Of a DNA stretch of 64,000 bases, positions 1-7,524 are shown in pieces. The stretch covers positions 1 to 64,000 of the forward strand of contig CAVUSV010000001.1 in the NCBI GenBank assembly GCA_963744225.1, given 5' to 3'. The notes under the pieces were generated by a model. It did no database searches. It was not told where the DNA came from and was given only the letters and a program-made list of their open reading frames with translations. The stretch is from Bog-473 sp963744225. Lineage in GTDB: Bacteria > Actinomycetota > Acidimicrobiia > Acidimicrobiales > RAAP-2. Both the position numbers and the translations under genes were made by a program. Numbering within the stretch: the first letter of the stretch is position 1; every line of letters begins with the position of its first letter.

Positions 1-154
1 GGACCATCCCTACTGGGTGGCGACGCAGGCGAACCCCGAGTTCAAGAGCCGGCCCGACCGGGCCCACCCACTGTTCCGCCAGCTCGTTGCCGCGGCGCTG
101 GACCGGGCGGAGGGCCGCGAACCCCACCTCCTCGATCTCGACGCCGTCACCTAG
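1..154 (+). CDS. pyrG: CTP synthase, C-terminal end only
   Basis: Only the last 50 codons are in the window, read from base 2 to the TAG at 152-154. The segment HPYWVATQANPEFKSRP followed by a downstream HPLF matches the end of the class I glutamine amidotransferase domain of CTP synthase, where the His and Glu of the catalytic triad lie in the H-P-E-F context. The enzyme converts UTP to CTP using glutamine. The next frame opens two bases after its stop, so pyrG is probably co-transcribed with the Nudix/XerD unit. Confidence 0.85.
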   Translation, partial: DHPYWVATQANPEFKSRPDRAHPLFRQLVAAALDRAEGREPHLLDLDAVT

Positions 155-156
155 GC

Positions 157-1656
157 GTGTCGGGCTTCCGCCGCGTCTCGGAGGAGGAACTCCTCCGGGC
201 CTGGCTGTTCCGCGTCGACCGTCTCCACCTGCTCGACCCCGACGGCACGCCCTTCGATCGCTTCGTCATCCGCCACCCCGGTGCGGTCGCCGTGGTCCCG
301 GCCCACGAGGACGGCTCGGTGTCGCTCGTGCGCCTGTACCGGCCTGCCGTCGACGCCATGGTGCTCGAGATCCCGGCGGCGGGACCCGCGACAAGGAGGG
401 TGAGGCGGAGGAAGAGACGGCACGCGCGCGAGTTGGCCGAGGAGACCGGCCTCGTGGCCGCCCAGATGGAATTCCTGCTCGGCACCTGGAACACCCCGGG
501 CGTCAGCGACCAGCGCACCAGCATCTTCCTCGCCACCGAGCTCACGCCGTGCGCCAGCCGCCCCGACGGGATCGAGGAGAGGCACATGACCGTCGAGTCG
601 ATCCGCCTGACCGATCTGGAGGACCGGGTCGTCGACGGGACGCTCAAGGACGAGACGACGGTGCTGGGGCTCTGCTGGCGCGCCAGCGCCTGGCCACCAC
701 CGGCCGCCTCCCGTGACGGCGGCGCTTCCCCGGGCGCCGAGGAGTTCCTGTCCTGGCTCGAGGTGGAGCGCGGGCGCTCGCCCCGGACCTTGGCGGCGTA
801 CCGGCGTGATCTGGCGACGTACCAGTCAGAGGTGGAGGTGCCTGACATCGCGTCGGCGACCTCCGCCGACGTGGCCGCGCACCTGGCCGCACTGCGCCGG
901 ACTCACAGTTCGGCCTCGGTGGCCCGGGCGCACTCGAGCATCCGGGGCTTTCACCGCTTCTTGGTGGAGGAGGGATGGCGCGCCGACGACCCCACCCTCG
1001 ATCTGCCGTCGATCTCGGTCACCGACCTCCTGCCCAAGGCGCTCAGCGAAGAGGAGACGGGACGGCTGCTCGGCGCCGTCGTCGGGACCGGGCCGCTGGT
1101 CCTGCGCGACCGTGCCCTCCTCGAAGTGCTCTACGGGACCGGCGCCCGCGTCAGCGAGGTGGTCGGGCTCAACCTGGGCGACGTGGCCGACGCACTCGAG
1201 GCTTCCGACCTGCCGTTGGTCCGCGTGCTGGGCAAGGGCGACAAGGAGCGCGTCGTTCCCCTGGGCCGGGTGGCCCGTGACACCCTGGCGGACTGGCTGT
1301 CAGGCCAGGGGCGCCCGTTGCTCGTCCCCAAGAAATGGCTTCGCCGCACCGACGCAGAGGCTGTTTTCCTCAACGCCCGTGGCGGTCGGCTCTCCCGGGT
1401 CGGCGCGTTCGGGGTCGTGAAGAAGTACGCCGCCCGTGTCGGTCTCGAGGCGAAGGTCAGCCCCCACGTCCTGCGGCACTCCTGCGCCACGCACATGCTG
1501 GGCCGGGGAGCGGACGTGCGCGTCGTCCAGGAGCTCCTGGGCCACGCCTCCATCGCCACCACGCAGCGCTACACGAAGGTGTCGCCCGAGCACCTCCGGC
1601 GCGCCTACGAGGGAGCCCACCCCAGGGCGGGAGCCAAGGGGGGAGGGACCGCGTAG
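157..1656 (+). CDS. xerD: Nudix hydrolase and XerD-type tyrosine recombinase in one open frame (probably two genes)
   Basis: The frame starts at GTG 157 and encodes 499 residues. Residues 1 to about 185 resemble ADP-ribose-type Nudix hydrolases. Residues about 190-499 are a complete XerD-like site-specific recombinase with an N-terminal SAM-like domain (EEFLSWLEVERGRSPRTL) and catalytic R331, HxxR at 437-440, H463 and nucleophile Y472. XerD resolves chromosome dimers at dif with XerC. The fusion is suspect. The Nudix box is unreadable in this frame between about 378 and 436, but two opposite one-base shifts would restore a G..E..RELAEETG box. A further shift near 672 would end the Nudix gene at TGA 714-716, overlapping a GTG at 713, and one more near 730 would put that GTG in frame with XerD. 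Confidence 0.8.
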   Translation: MSGFRRVSEEELLRAWLFRVDRLHLLDPDGTPFDRFVIRHPGAVAVVPAHEDGSVSLVRLYRPAVDAMVLEIPAAGPATRRVRRRKRRHARELAEETGLVAAQMEFLLGTWNTPGVSDQRTSIFLATELTPCASRPDGIEERHMTVESIRLTDLEDRVVDGTLKDETTVLGLCWRASAWPPPAASRDGGASPGAEEFLSWLEVERGRSPRTLAAYRRDLATYQSEVEVPDIASATSADVAAHLAALRRTHSSASVARAHSSIRGFHRFLVEEGWRADDPTLDLPSISVTDLLPKALSEEETGRLLGAVVGTGPLVLRDRALLEVLYGTGARVSEVVGLNLGDVADALEASDLPLVRVLGKGDKERVVPLGRVARDTLADWLSGQGRPLLVPKKWLRRTDAEAVFLNARGGRLSRVGAFGVVKKYAARVGLEAKVSPHVLRHSCATHMLGRGADVRVVQELLGHASIATTQRYTKVSPEHLRRAYEGAHPRAGAKGGGTA

Positions 1657-1665
1657 CATGAACCC

Positions 1666-2022
1666 ATGCCGAACGAGGCCCCCACGGCGGAAACCGCCGA
1701 CGTCGATTTCGCCGCCCTCCTGCGCAGCGAGCAGGCCGGGCTCCAGGCTCAGCTGAAGGAGCTCGGCTATGCAGACCAGGGGAGTGGCCTCAACTACGAC
1801 TCCAACTTCGCCGACTCGAGTCAGGTGACGGCCGAGCGGGGTGAGGCCGAGCGTTTGGCCGCCGAACTGCGGGAAGCGCTCGACGACGTCGAGGCCGCGA
1901 TCGTGCGCCTCGATGCCGGGACCTACGGGATCTGCGAGGTGTGCGGGAAGCCGATCGGGACGGCCCGACTCGAGGCCATGCCCGCAGCCCGCCTCTGCAT
2001 CGTCGACGCCGCCAAGCACTAG
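1666..2022 (+). CDS. TraR/DksA family zinc-finger protein
   Basis: This 118-residue protein has an alpha-helical, acidic N-terminal half and a C-terminal DksA/TraR finger. It contains C90-x2-C93 (GICEVCGKPI), the ARLEAMPAARLC segment typical of the family, and C111. The usual fourth cysteine, two or three residues after C111, is not there: the chain continues IVDAAKH. Family members bind the RNA polymerase secondary channel, but actinobacterial versions are poorly characterised. The ATG at 1666 follows the recombinase stop by 9 bases, and the TAG is immediately followed by the GTG of the M50 protease, so the three look like one operon. Confidence 0.85.
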   Translation: MPNEAPTAETADVDFAALLRSEQAGLQAQLKELGYADQGSGLNYDSNFADSSQVTAERGEAERLAAELREALDDVEAAIVRLDAGTYGICEVCGKPIGTARLEAMPAARLCIVDAAKH

Positions 2023-3081
2023 GTGCGGACTCCCGGAGCCTCCTCTGGGAGGCGCCGACCGATCGACGATAGGACCAAGCGCGCCCTGTGGATCGCAGCA
2101 GGAGCCATCTTCTTGGTGGCGCTCGTCGCGCACCACAACATCACGACGTCGGAGATCATCATCTTCTGCGTCATGGTCCCTTCCATCATCCTCCACGAGG
2201 TGACGCACGGCTGGGTGGCGAATGCCTTCGGTGACGACACGGCGAAGCGTGCGGGTCGCCTGAGCCTGAACCCGGTCGTGCACGTGGATCCCGTGGGGAC
2301 GCTCATCGTCCCCGCCCTGCTCTCCATCGGAGGCGTTGGGTTCTTCGGATGGGCCAAGCCCGTCCCGGTCAACGTCGGGCGGCTGCGCAGTCCGCGCAAC
2401 CAAGGCGTCGTCGTGTCGCTGGCCGGTCCGGCCATGAACGCGTTCCTCGCCGCGCTCTTCGGCGTCATCTTCGTGCAGGTCGTTCGACCTGGCCTCAGTC
2501 CCTTCCAGGCACCTTCGGTCGCCGCCCAGGTCGTGTTCTATGCGAGCTTGGTCAACGTCGGCCTCTGTGCGTTCAATCTGATTCCCGTTCCGCCGCTCGA
2601 CGGATCTGTGCTGTTCGAACGGCTGCTGCCGTCGCGTTACTGGCCCACCTACCTCAGGTACCGCCAGTACACGATGCCGATCCTCCTCGGCCTCGTGCTG
2701 TTGAACTTTTTCTTGTACCCGCACGGCCCCCTCACCTGGCTCTTCGGCCACCTCTACAGCTGGTGGGCGGGCGTGCTCGGGTATTCAGCCGGCGGGGAGC
2801 AGGCCCATGGCATCCGCGGCCCGGGCGTACGTCGCCGCCGCGACCTGGTGTGCCTGCGCCGCGCCGCGCGCCAACACTGCGTGGACGTAGGGCAGCTCGC
2901 CCTCGAGCTCCAGCCGCCGCTCGCGGACGGGGCGGATCAGCTCGCACAACGCTACGGCGACATCGTCCTTGAGGTCGCCGTAGCGCTCATAACCCGATGC
3001 CACCTCGACGCCGTGCGTCCCGTGGCGGCGGCCAGCAGGTCGAGGAGGTTGGCCAGGCCCGGCTTCGTCTCGCGGTCATAG
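2023..3081 (+). CDS. Site-2 protease-like M50 family membrane metalloprotease
   Basis: The frame begins at GTG 2023 directly after the preceding stop. It has hydrophobic segments near residues 25-50, the zinc motif HEVTH (H58, E59, H62), a second zinc-ligand region NLIPVPPLDG (D193) and further membrane segments to about residue 260. This fits the short non-PDZ M50 peptidases (YwhC-like) that cleave within the membrane; the substrate is unknown. After about residue 265 the sequence becomes Arg-rich and runs antisense to the 3' end of trpS, so roughly the last 85 residues are probably not genuine. The real end is perhaps near 2800-2890, with a lost stop. Confidence 0.75.
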   Translation: MRTPGASSGRRRPIDDRTKRALWIAAGAIFLVALVAHHNITTSEIIIFCVMVPSIILHEVTHGWVANAFGDDTAKRAGRLSLNPVVHVDPVGTLIVPALLSIGGVGFFGWAKPVPVNVGRLRSPRNQGVVVSLAGPAMNAFLAALFGVIFVQVVRPGLSPFQAPSVAAQVVFYASLVNVGLCAFNLIPVPPLDGSVLFERLLPSRYWPTYLRYRQYTMPILLGLVLLNFFLYPHGPLTWLFGHLYSWWAGVLGYSAGGEQAHGIRGPGVRRRRDLVCLRRAARQHCVDVGQLALELQPPLADGADQLAQRYGDIVLEVAVALITRCHLDAVRPVAAASRSRRLARPGFVSRS

Positions 3082-3768
3082 CGCATCTCACCGTCTGTGT
3101 CGGTGACGGCCCGGCGCACCTTCCTCGTGATGTCCTCGTCCGAGTCGAGGAGGCCGATCGTCCCCAGCGGGGACTCAACCGACTTGGACATCTTGCGCTC
3201 CGGGTGCTGGAGGTCCATGACGCGTGCTCCCGTCCCGGCGATGGCCGCCTCGGGAACGGTGAAGGTCCCGCCATAGCGATGGTTGAACCGCACCGCGACT
3301 TCACGGGCGAGCTCCAGGTGTTGGCGTTGGTCGTCGCCCACCGGGACCGCGGTCGCGTCGTAGAGGAGGATGTCCGCCGCCATGAGGACGGGATAGGTGA
3401 AGAGCCCGACGCGCACGGCCTCCTGACCCTTGCCTTTGTCCTTGAACTGGGTCATGCGCCGGAGCTCGCCCATCGTCGCCGTGCACTCGAGCAGCCACGT
3501 GAGCCGGGCGTGCTCGGGCACCTGGCTCTGGATGAAGAGCGTGCACGCGATCCGGATCGAGCCCGACGGCCAGCAGGTTCAACGCGGCGTCGAGCGTGTT
3601 GGCCCGCAGGGTACCCGGGTCGATCTCTGTGGTGAGCGCGTGGAGATCCACCACGCAGTAGAACGCGTCGTTCCCGTCCTGGAAGGACACCCAGTGGCGC
3701 AGGGCCCCGAGGTAGTTCCCCAAGGTGAAGTTGCCGGAGGGCGCGATGCCGGAAAGGACCCTGTTCAT
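2785..3768 (-). CDS. trpS: Tryptophanyl-tRNA synthetase (frame broken twice)
   Basis: The gene starts at ATG 3768 with the class I HIGH-equivalent PSGNFTLGNYLGA and continues through a DxH dimer region to ERKMSKS, the ATP-binding loop. It ends after GYERYGDLKDDVAVAL at TAG 2785. Reading it needs three frames: one change near 3546 (after GLDPDR, before TLFIQSQVPEH) and another near 3008 (before EVASGYERYG). The reconstructed length of about 328 residues is normal for TrpRS. The enzyme charges tRNA-Trp and is usually essential and single copy, so the breaks are more likely assembly indels than decay. Confidence 0.9.
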
Positions 3769-3856
3769 GGGGCGCCATGGTAGGGCCGACCGGCCCGGAC
3801 TCCGGTGAGGGCCGGGGGTGCGCGGGGGGTCCCGGCAGGTTCGGTAACGTCGGCGG

Positions 3857-4666
3857 GTGCCCTACGCGGTCTCCACGCCTGTCTTCGAGGGTCCCATCGA
3901 CCTCCTGCTGCACCTCGTCTCCTCCCACGAGGTCGACGTCCTCGACATCCCGCTGCAGCCCGTGGTCGACGGGTTCGTGACCATCATGTCCGAGCAGCGC
4001 GAGCGCATCGACTTCAACCAGCTGTCGGAGTTCTTGTTGGTGGCGGCCATCCTCATCGAGATCAAGTCACAGCGGCTCTTGCCCGGACGCGAGGCGACGG
4101 ACGACGAGGAGGACCTCATCGGCTGGGAAGAGCGCGATCTCCTCCTGGCCCGGCTGCTCGAGTGCCGGGCCTATGCCGCTGCGGCCGACGTCTTCGTCGC
4201 CCTGGCCGAGCAGGCCTCGCGCTCGGTGCCGCGCGAGGTGGGGCTCGACGACGACTTCGTCGTGCACACCCCGGACCTCCTCGCCGGCATCACCCCCGAG
4301 GACGTGGCCCAGGCCTACCTGCACGGATCGGCGGAGCGCCCGGTGCCCCGCGTGGACCTGTCCCACGTGACCGTCGACACCGTCTCGGTGTCCGAGGCGG
4401 TGTCCGAGCTGATCGCCCTGCCCGACCCGGAGCGGGCGACGTCGTTCCGCGCCCTCGTGCAGGACTGCCGGACCCGTATCGAGGTCATCGTGCGCTTCCT
4501 CGCCCTGCTCGAGCTGTGCAAAATGGGACGGGTGACCCTGGGGCAGGGGACGACGTTCGGCGACCTGTCCATTGCGTGGCTGGCCAACGATGACCTGGTC
4601 GGGGCGGCCAGCGGTCGCGGGCTGGCGGAGCTGGCCGGGTACGAGATCGACGACTACGAGGGATGA
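3857..4666 (+). CDS. scpA: Segregation and condensation protein A
   Basis: This 269-residue kleisin starts at GTG 3857. Its N-terminal FEGPIDLLLHLV segment and the following VDVLDIPLQPV are the classic ScpA signature that contacts the Smc head/neck. The acidic central linker and the C-terminal winged-helix segment (VIVRFLALLELCKMGRVTLGQ) are also typical. ScpA bridges Smc dimers together with ScpB to compact and segregate the chromosome. It is followed by scpB after 13 bases, so the two are clearly co-transcribed. Confidence 0.93.
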   Translation: MPYAVSTPVFEGPIDLLLHLVSSHEVDVLDIPLQPVVDGFVTIMSEQRERIDFNQLSEFLLVAAILIEIKSQRLLPGREATDDEEDLIGWEERDLLLARLLECRAYAAAADVFVALAEQASRSVPREVGLDDDFVVHTPDLLAGITPEDVAQAYLHGSAERPVPRVDLSHVTVDTVSVSEAVSELIALPDPERATSFRALVQDCRTRIEVIVRFLALLELCKMGRVTLGQGTTFGDLSIAWLANDDLVGAASGRGLAELAGYEIDDYEG

Positions 4667-4679
4667 GGGGTTGAGTCCA

Positions 4680-5279
4680 GTGGAACGCGCCGAGTTGGGC
4701 CGGACGATCGAGGCCATCCTGCTGGTGGCGGTGGAGCCCATCCCGCCCCGCCTGCTCGCCGAGCTCGTGGAGGAGCCGGTCGAACGGGTCGAAGAGGTGC
4801 TCGGGGAATTGGCGCAGTCCTACGACCGCGAGCGCCGCGGCTTCGTCCTGGCCCGCATCGCCGGCGGGGCGCGGCTGCAGACGCACCCCGACCTCGCGCC
4901 CTACGTCGAGCGCTTCGCCAACCGCGAGGTGTCGCACCGGCTGTCGACCGCGGCGCTCGAGACGCTGGCCATCGTCGCCTACCGGCAACCCGTCTCGCGT
5001 GGCCAGATCTCGGCGCTGCGCGGCGTCAACGTCGACGGGGTCTCCCGCCTGTTGGAGCAGCGGGGGTATATCGCGGTCGTTGGCCACGCCGAGGGCCCCG
5101 GGCAGCCCGCGCTCTTCGGCACGACGGACCTCTTCCTCGAGCGCCTCGGACTCGACTCGCTCGAGCAGCTGCCGGCGGTGGAGGACTTCCTTCCCGGCCC
5201 CGAGGTCGCGGGCGACCTCGAGCGCGACCTGCAGTCGGCGCTCGGGCTCGGCCTCGAGGCGAACTCCGACGACGCCTGA
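4680..5279 (+). CDS. scpB: Segregation and condensation protein B
   Basis: About 199 residues with two winged-helix domains: RTIEAILLVAVEPIPPRLLAEL at the start and the conserved RLSTAALETLAIVAYRQPVSR-x-QI block in the middle. I chose GTG 4680 because a GAGGGG ribosome-binding site lies 9 bases upstream; TTG 4671 is an alternative. ScpB dimers bind the ScpA linker in the Smc complex. Longer in-frame extensions upstream only read the tail of scpA in another frame. The acidic C-terminus after FLPGPE is poorly conserved in the family. Confidence 0.9.
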   Translation: MERAELGRTIEAILLVAVEPIPPRLLAELVEEPVERVEEVLGELAQSYDRERRGFVLARIAGGARLQTHPDLAPYVERFANREVSHRLSTAALETLAIVAYRQPVSRGQISALRGVNVDGVSRLLEQRGYIAVVGHAEGPGQPALFGTTDLFLERLGLDSLEQLPAVEDFLPGPEVAGDLERDLQSALGLGLEANSDDA

Positions 5280-5298
5280 GGAGCCGGAGGGGGAGCGC

Positions 5299-6021
5299 CT
5301 GCAGAAGGTTCTAGCTCGGGCCGGGATCGGCTCGCGGCGGGCCTGCGAGGACCTGATTGCGGCCGGACGGGTCACCGTCGACGGCGCCGTCGCCACCCTC
5401 GGCCGCCGAGTCGACCCGTCGGTCGCCCGGGTGGAGCTCGACGGCGTGCTGGTGCCCGTCGCGCCCGGGCTGGTGCACTATCTGTTGAACAAGCCGGACG
5501 GGCCGATCACGACGGCCGACGATCCGCAGGGGCGACCCACCGTCATGGCCCTGGTGCCGGCCGAGCCGCGGGTGTTCCCTGTCGGCCGCCTCGACCGCCA
5601 CACGGAGGGCCTCCTCATCTTGACCAACGACGGCGCGCTGTCGCAGTTGCTGACCCACCCGTCCCACGGGGTGGCCAAGGAGTACGTGGCCGAGGTGTCC
5701 GGCGGCACCCCCGCACCCGGTGCGCTGCGCGCCTTGCGCCAGGGCGTGGAGCTCGTCGACGGGCCCACGGCACCGGCCGAGGTCGGCGTATTGGCACCCG
5801 GCGTGCTCCGCCTCGTCATCCACGAGGGGCGCAACCGCCAGGTTCGCCGCATGTGCGAGGCCGTCGGACACCCTGTGCAGCGCCTCGTACGCACCCGCAT
5901 CGGCCCGGTGCGCGACACCAACCTGGCCCCGGGCCAGTGGCGCCACCTGACGGTCGAGGAGGTGCGCTCCCTCGCCGCCGCGGCCGGACCGGGCACCCCG
6001 CCGGCGGATCGGCCGGCCTAG
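5299..6021 (+). CDS. rluB: Ribosomal large subunit pseudouridine synthase B family (RluB/RsuA type)
   Basis: The protein has an N-terminal S4 RNA-binding domain (RLQKVLARAGIGSRRACEDLI) and an RsuA-type catalytic domain. The catalytic aspartate is in VGRLDRHTEGLLILTNDG, and the family block EGRNRQVRRMCEAVGHPV follows. It isomerises uridine in 23S rRNA. The scpB-rluB order is common in actinobacteria. No ATG, GTG or TTG lies in frame near the S4 start. The nearest upstream TTG is about 220 bases inside scpB, so translation may start at CTG 5299, or an indel hides the true start around 5260-5300. Confidence 0.85.
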   Translation: MQKVLARAGIGSRRACEDLIAAGRVTVDGAVATLGRRVDPSVARVELDGVLVPVAPGLVHYLLNKPDGPITTADDPQGRPTVMALVPAEPRVFPVGRLDRHTEGLLILTNDGALSQLLTHPSHGVAKEYVAEVSGGTPAPGALRALRQGVELVDGPTAPAEVGVLAPGVLRLVIHEGRNRQVRRMCEAVGHPVQRLVRTRIGPVRDTNLAPGQWRHLTVEEVRSLAAAAGPGTPPADRPA

Positions 6022-6071
6022 AGATCCCCGACAGCGGGGGCGCGGAAGCGTGGCCGGTAGAGTGACCCGCT

Positions 6072-6446
6072 ATGCCACCGGCTCTCATGGTCAGGGGTCT
6101 GCGCGGGGCGACGACGGTCGACGAGGACACCGTGGCCCAGGTGACGGAGCGCTCCCAGGAGCTGATGCGCGAGATCATGGAGCGGAACGAGCTCGCCGAA
6201 GACGACATCGTCTCGGTGCTGTTCACGGCCACGGCCGACGTGACGAGCACGTTCCCCGCCACCGCCATCCGCGCCATCGGGTTCGGGGCGGTGCCGCTGT
6301 TGTGCGCCGCCGAGATCGCCGTGCCCGGCTCCATGCCCCACTGCATCAGGGTGTTGCTCCACGTCCACACGACCCGGTCCCGCGACGAGATCCACCACGT
6401 CTATCTCCACGGCGCCCAAGGGCTCCGCGATGACCTCCCCGACTGA
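6072..6446 (+). CDS. aroH: Chorismate mutase, AroH type
   Basis: This 124-residue protein begins MPPALMVRGLRGATT; ATG 6087 is a possible later start. It matches the monofunctional trimeric AroH fold seen in Bacillus subtilis. The active-site pattern is C-x2-E in LLCAAEIAVPGS followed by the arginine in CIRVLLHV, and the N-terminal arginine of VRGLRGA is present. It converts chorismate to prephenate for phenylalanine and tyrosine. Its 3' end overlaps the next gene by 17 bases, so it is translationally coupled to prephenate dehydrogenase, the next enzyme in the tyrosine branch. Confidence 0.93.
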   Translation: MPPALMVRGLRGATTVDEDTVAQVTERSQELMREIMERNELAEDDIVSVLFTATADVTSTFPATAIRAIGFGAVPLLCAAEIAVPGSMPHCIRVLLHVHTTRSRDEIHHVYLHGAQGLRDDLPD

Positions 6447-7524
6447 GGGCGAGGCGCGCCGCCGGGCGCTCGTGGTCGGGACCGGGCTGATCGGTGGATC
6501 GATCGCCCTCGGGCTGCGGCGGCGGGGGTGGCACGTGTCCGGGCTCGACGCCGACGACGACCGCGTCCGCGAGGCGCTCGCCACCGGGGTGATCGACGCC
6601 GCGGGCGACGACCCGGACGCTGAGGTGATCTTCGTCGCCGTCCCGGCCGCCGCCGTCGCCGGCGTGGCCAGCCGCTTCCTGGGCGACGACGGGCGCCGCG
6701 CCGACGTGGTGGTGACCGACGTGAGCGGGGTCAAGACCGCCATCGTGCATGAGGCGGACCACCCGCGCTTCATCGGCGGCCACCCGATGGCCGGGTCCGA
6801 ACAGGTCGGGCTGCACGGCGCCGACCCGGATCTCTTCGAGGGTGCGGTCTGGGTCCTCACCCCGACGGCGGTGACCGACCTGGGGGCCTTCGAACGGCTG
6901 CGCGGCGTCGTGCTCAGTCTGGGCGCCGACGTGCTCGTGCTGTCGGCCGCCGACCACGACCGGCTCGTCGCCGTCGTGTCCCACGTGCCGCACCTCGTCG
7001 CGGCCACCCTCATGAACGCGGCCAGCACCGGTGCGGAACAGGACGGCGCGCTGCTCCGCCTGGCCGCCGGGGGCTTCCGCGACATGACACGGGTCGCCGC
7101 GGGCAGCCCCGGCATCTGGCCCGACATCTGCGCCGACAACGCGTTGCCCATCGTCGAAGCGCTCGATGCGCTGGTCACCGATCTCCGTGCCATGCGGGAC
7201 CGCATCGCCACGCGTGACCGCGAGGCCCTCTTGGGCGACCTCCAGCGCGCCAGCGCGGCCCGGCGAAACCTCCCCAGCCGCGTCGTGCGACCCGAGCACC
7301 TGGCCGAGCTGCGGATCCCGGTGCCCGACCGGGCGGGTGTGCTGGCCGAGATCACGTCATTGGCCGCCGACGCCGGCATCGGCATCTACGACATCGAGAT
7401 CGCCCACTCGGCGGAGGGCCCGCGCGGCGTGCTCATCCTCGTCGTCGACGGTGCGAACGCCGACACCCTGACGGCGGCGATCGAGTCGAAGGGCTATCGC
7501 TGCCGGGCGGAGCACCTGTCATGA
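6430..7524 (+). CDS. tyrA: Prephenate dehydrogenase with C-terminal ACT domain
   Basis: This 364-residue protein has an N-terminal Rossmann NAD site (VVGTGLIGGSIALGL), the catalytic-histidine block GGHPMAGSE and the helical dimer domain. From about residue 295 it carries an ACT domain (LRIPVPDRAGVLAEITSLA) that probably senses tyrosine. It oxidatively decarboxylates prephenate to 4-hydroxyphenylpyruvate. It overlaps aroH by 17 bases and the following aroA fusion by 4 bases (ATGA), giving a tight aromatic amino acid operon. Confidence 0.93.
   Translation: MTSPTEGEARRRALVVGTGLIGGSIALGLRRRGWHVSGLDADDDRVREALATGVIDAAGDDPDAEVIFVAVPAAAVAGVASRFLGDDGRRADVVVTDVSGVKTAIVHEADHPRFIGGHPMAGSEQVGLHGADPDLFEGAVWVLTPTAVTDLGAFERLRGVVLSLGADVLVLSAADHDRLVAVVSHVPHLVAATLMNAASTGAEQDGALLRLAAGGFRDMTRVAAGSPGIWPDICADNALPIVEALDALVTDLRAMRDRIATRDREALLGDLQRASAARRNLPSRVVRPEHLAELRIPVPDRAGVLAEITSLAADAGIGIYDIEIAHSAEGPRGVLILVVDGANADTLTAAIESKGYRCRAEHLS

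Noticed and set aside
1300..2751. Long minus-strand frame of 483 codons
   Set aside because: It is antisense to xerD, the DksA-like gene and the M50 protease, has no recognisable domain and an Asp/Arg/His-rich composition typical of high-GC shadow frames.
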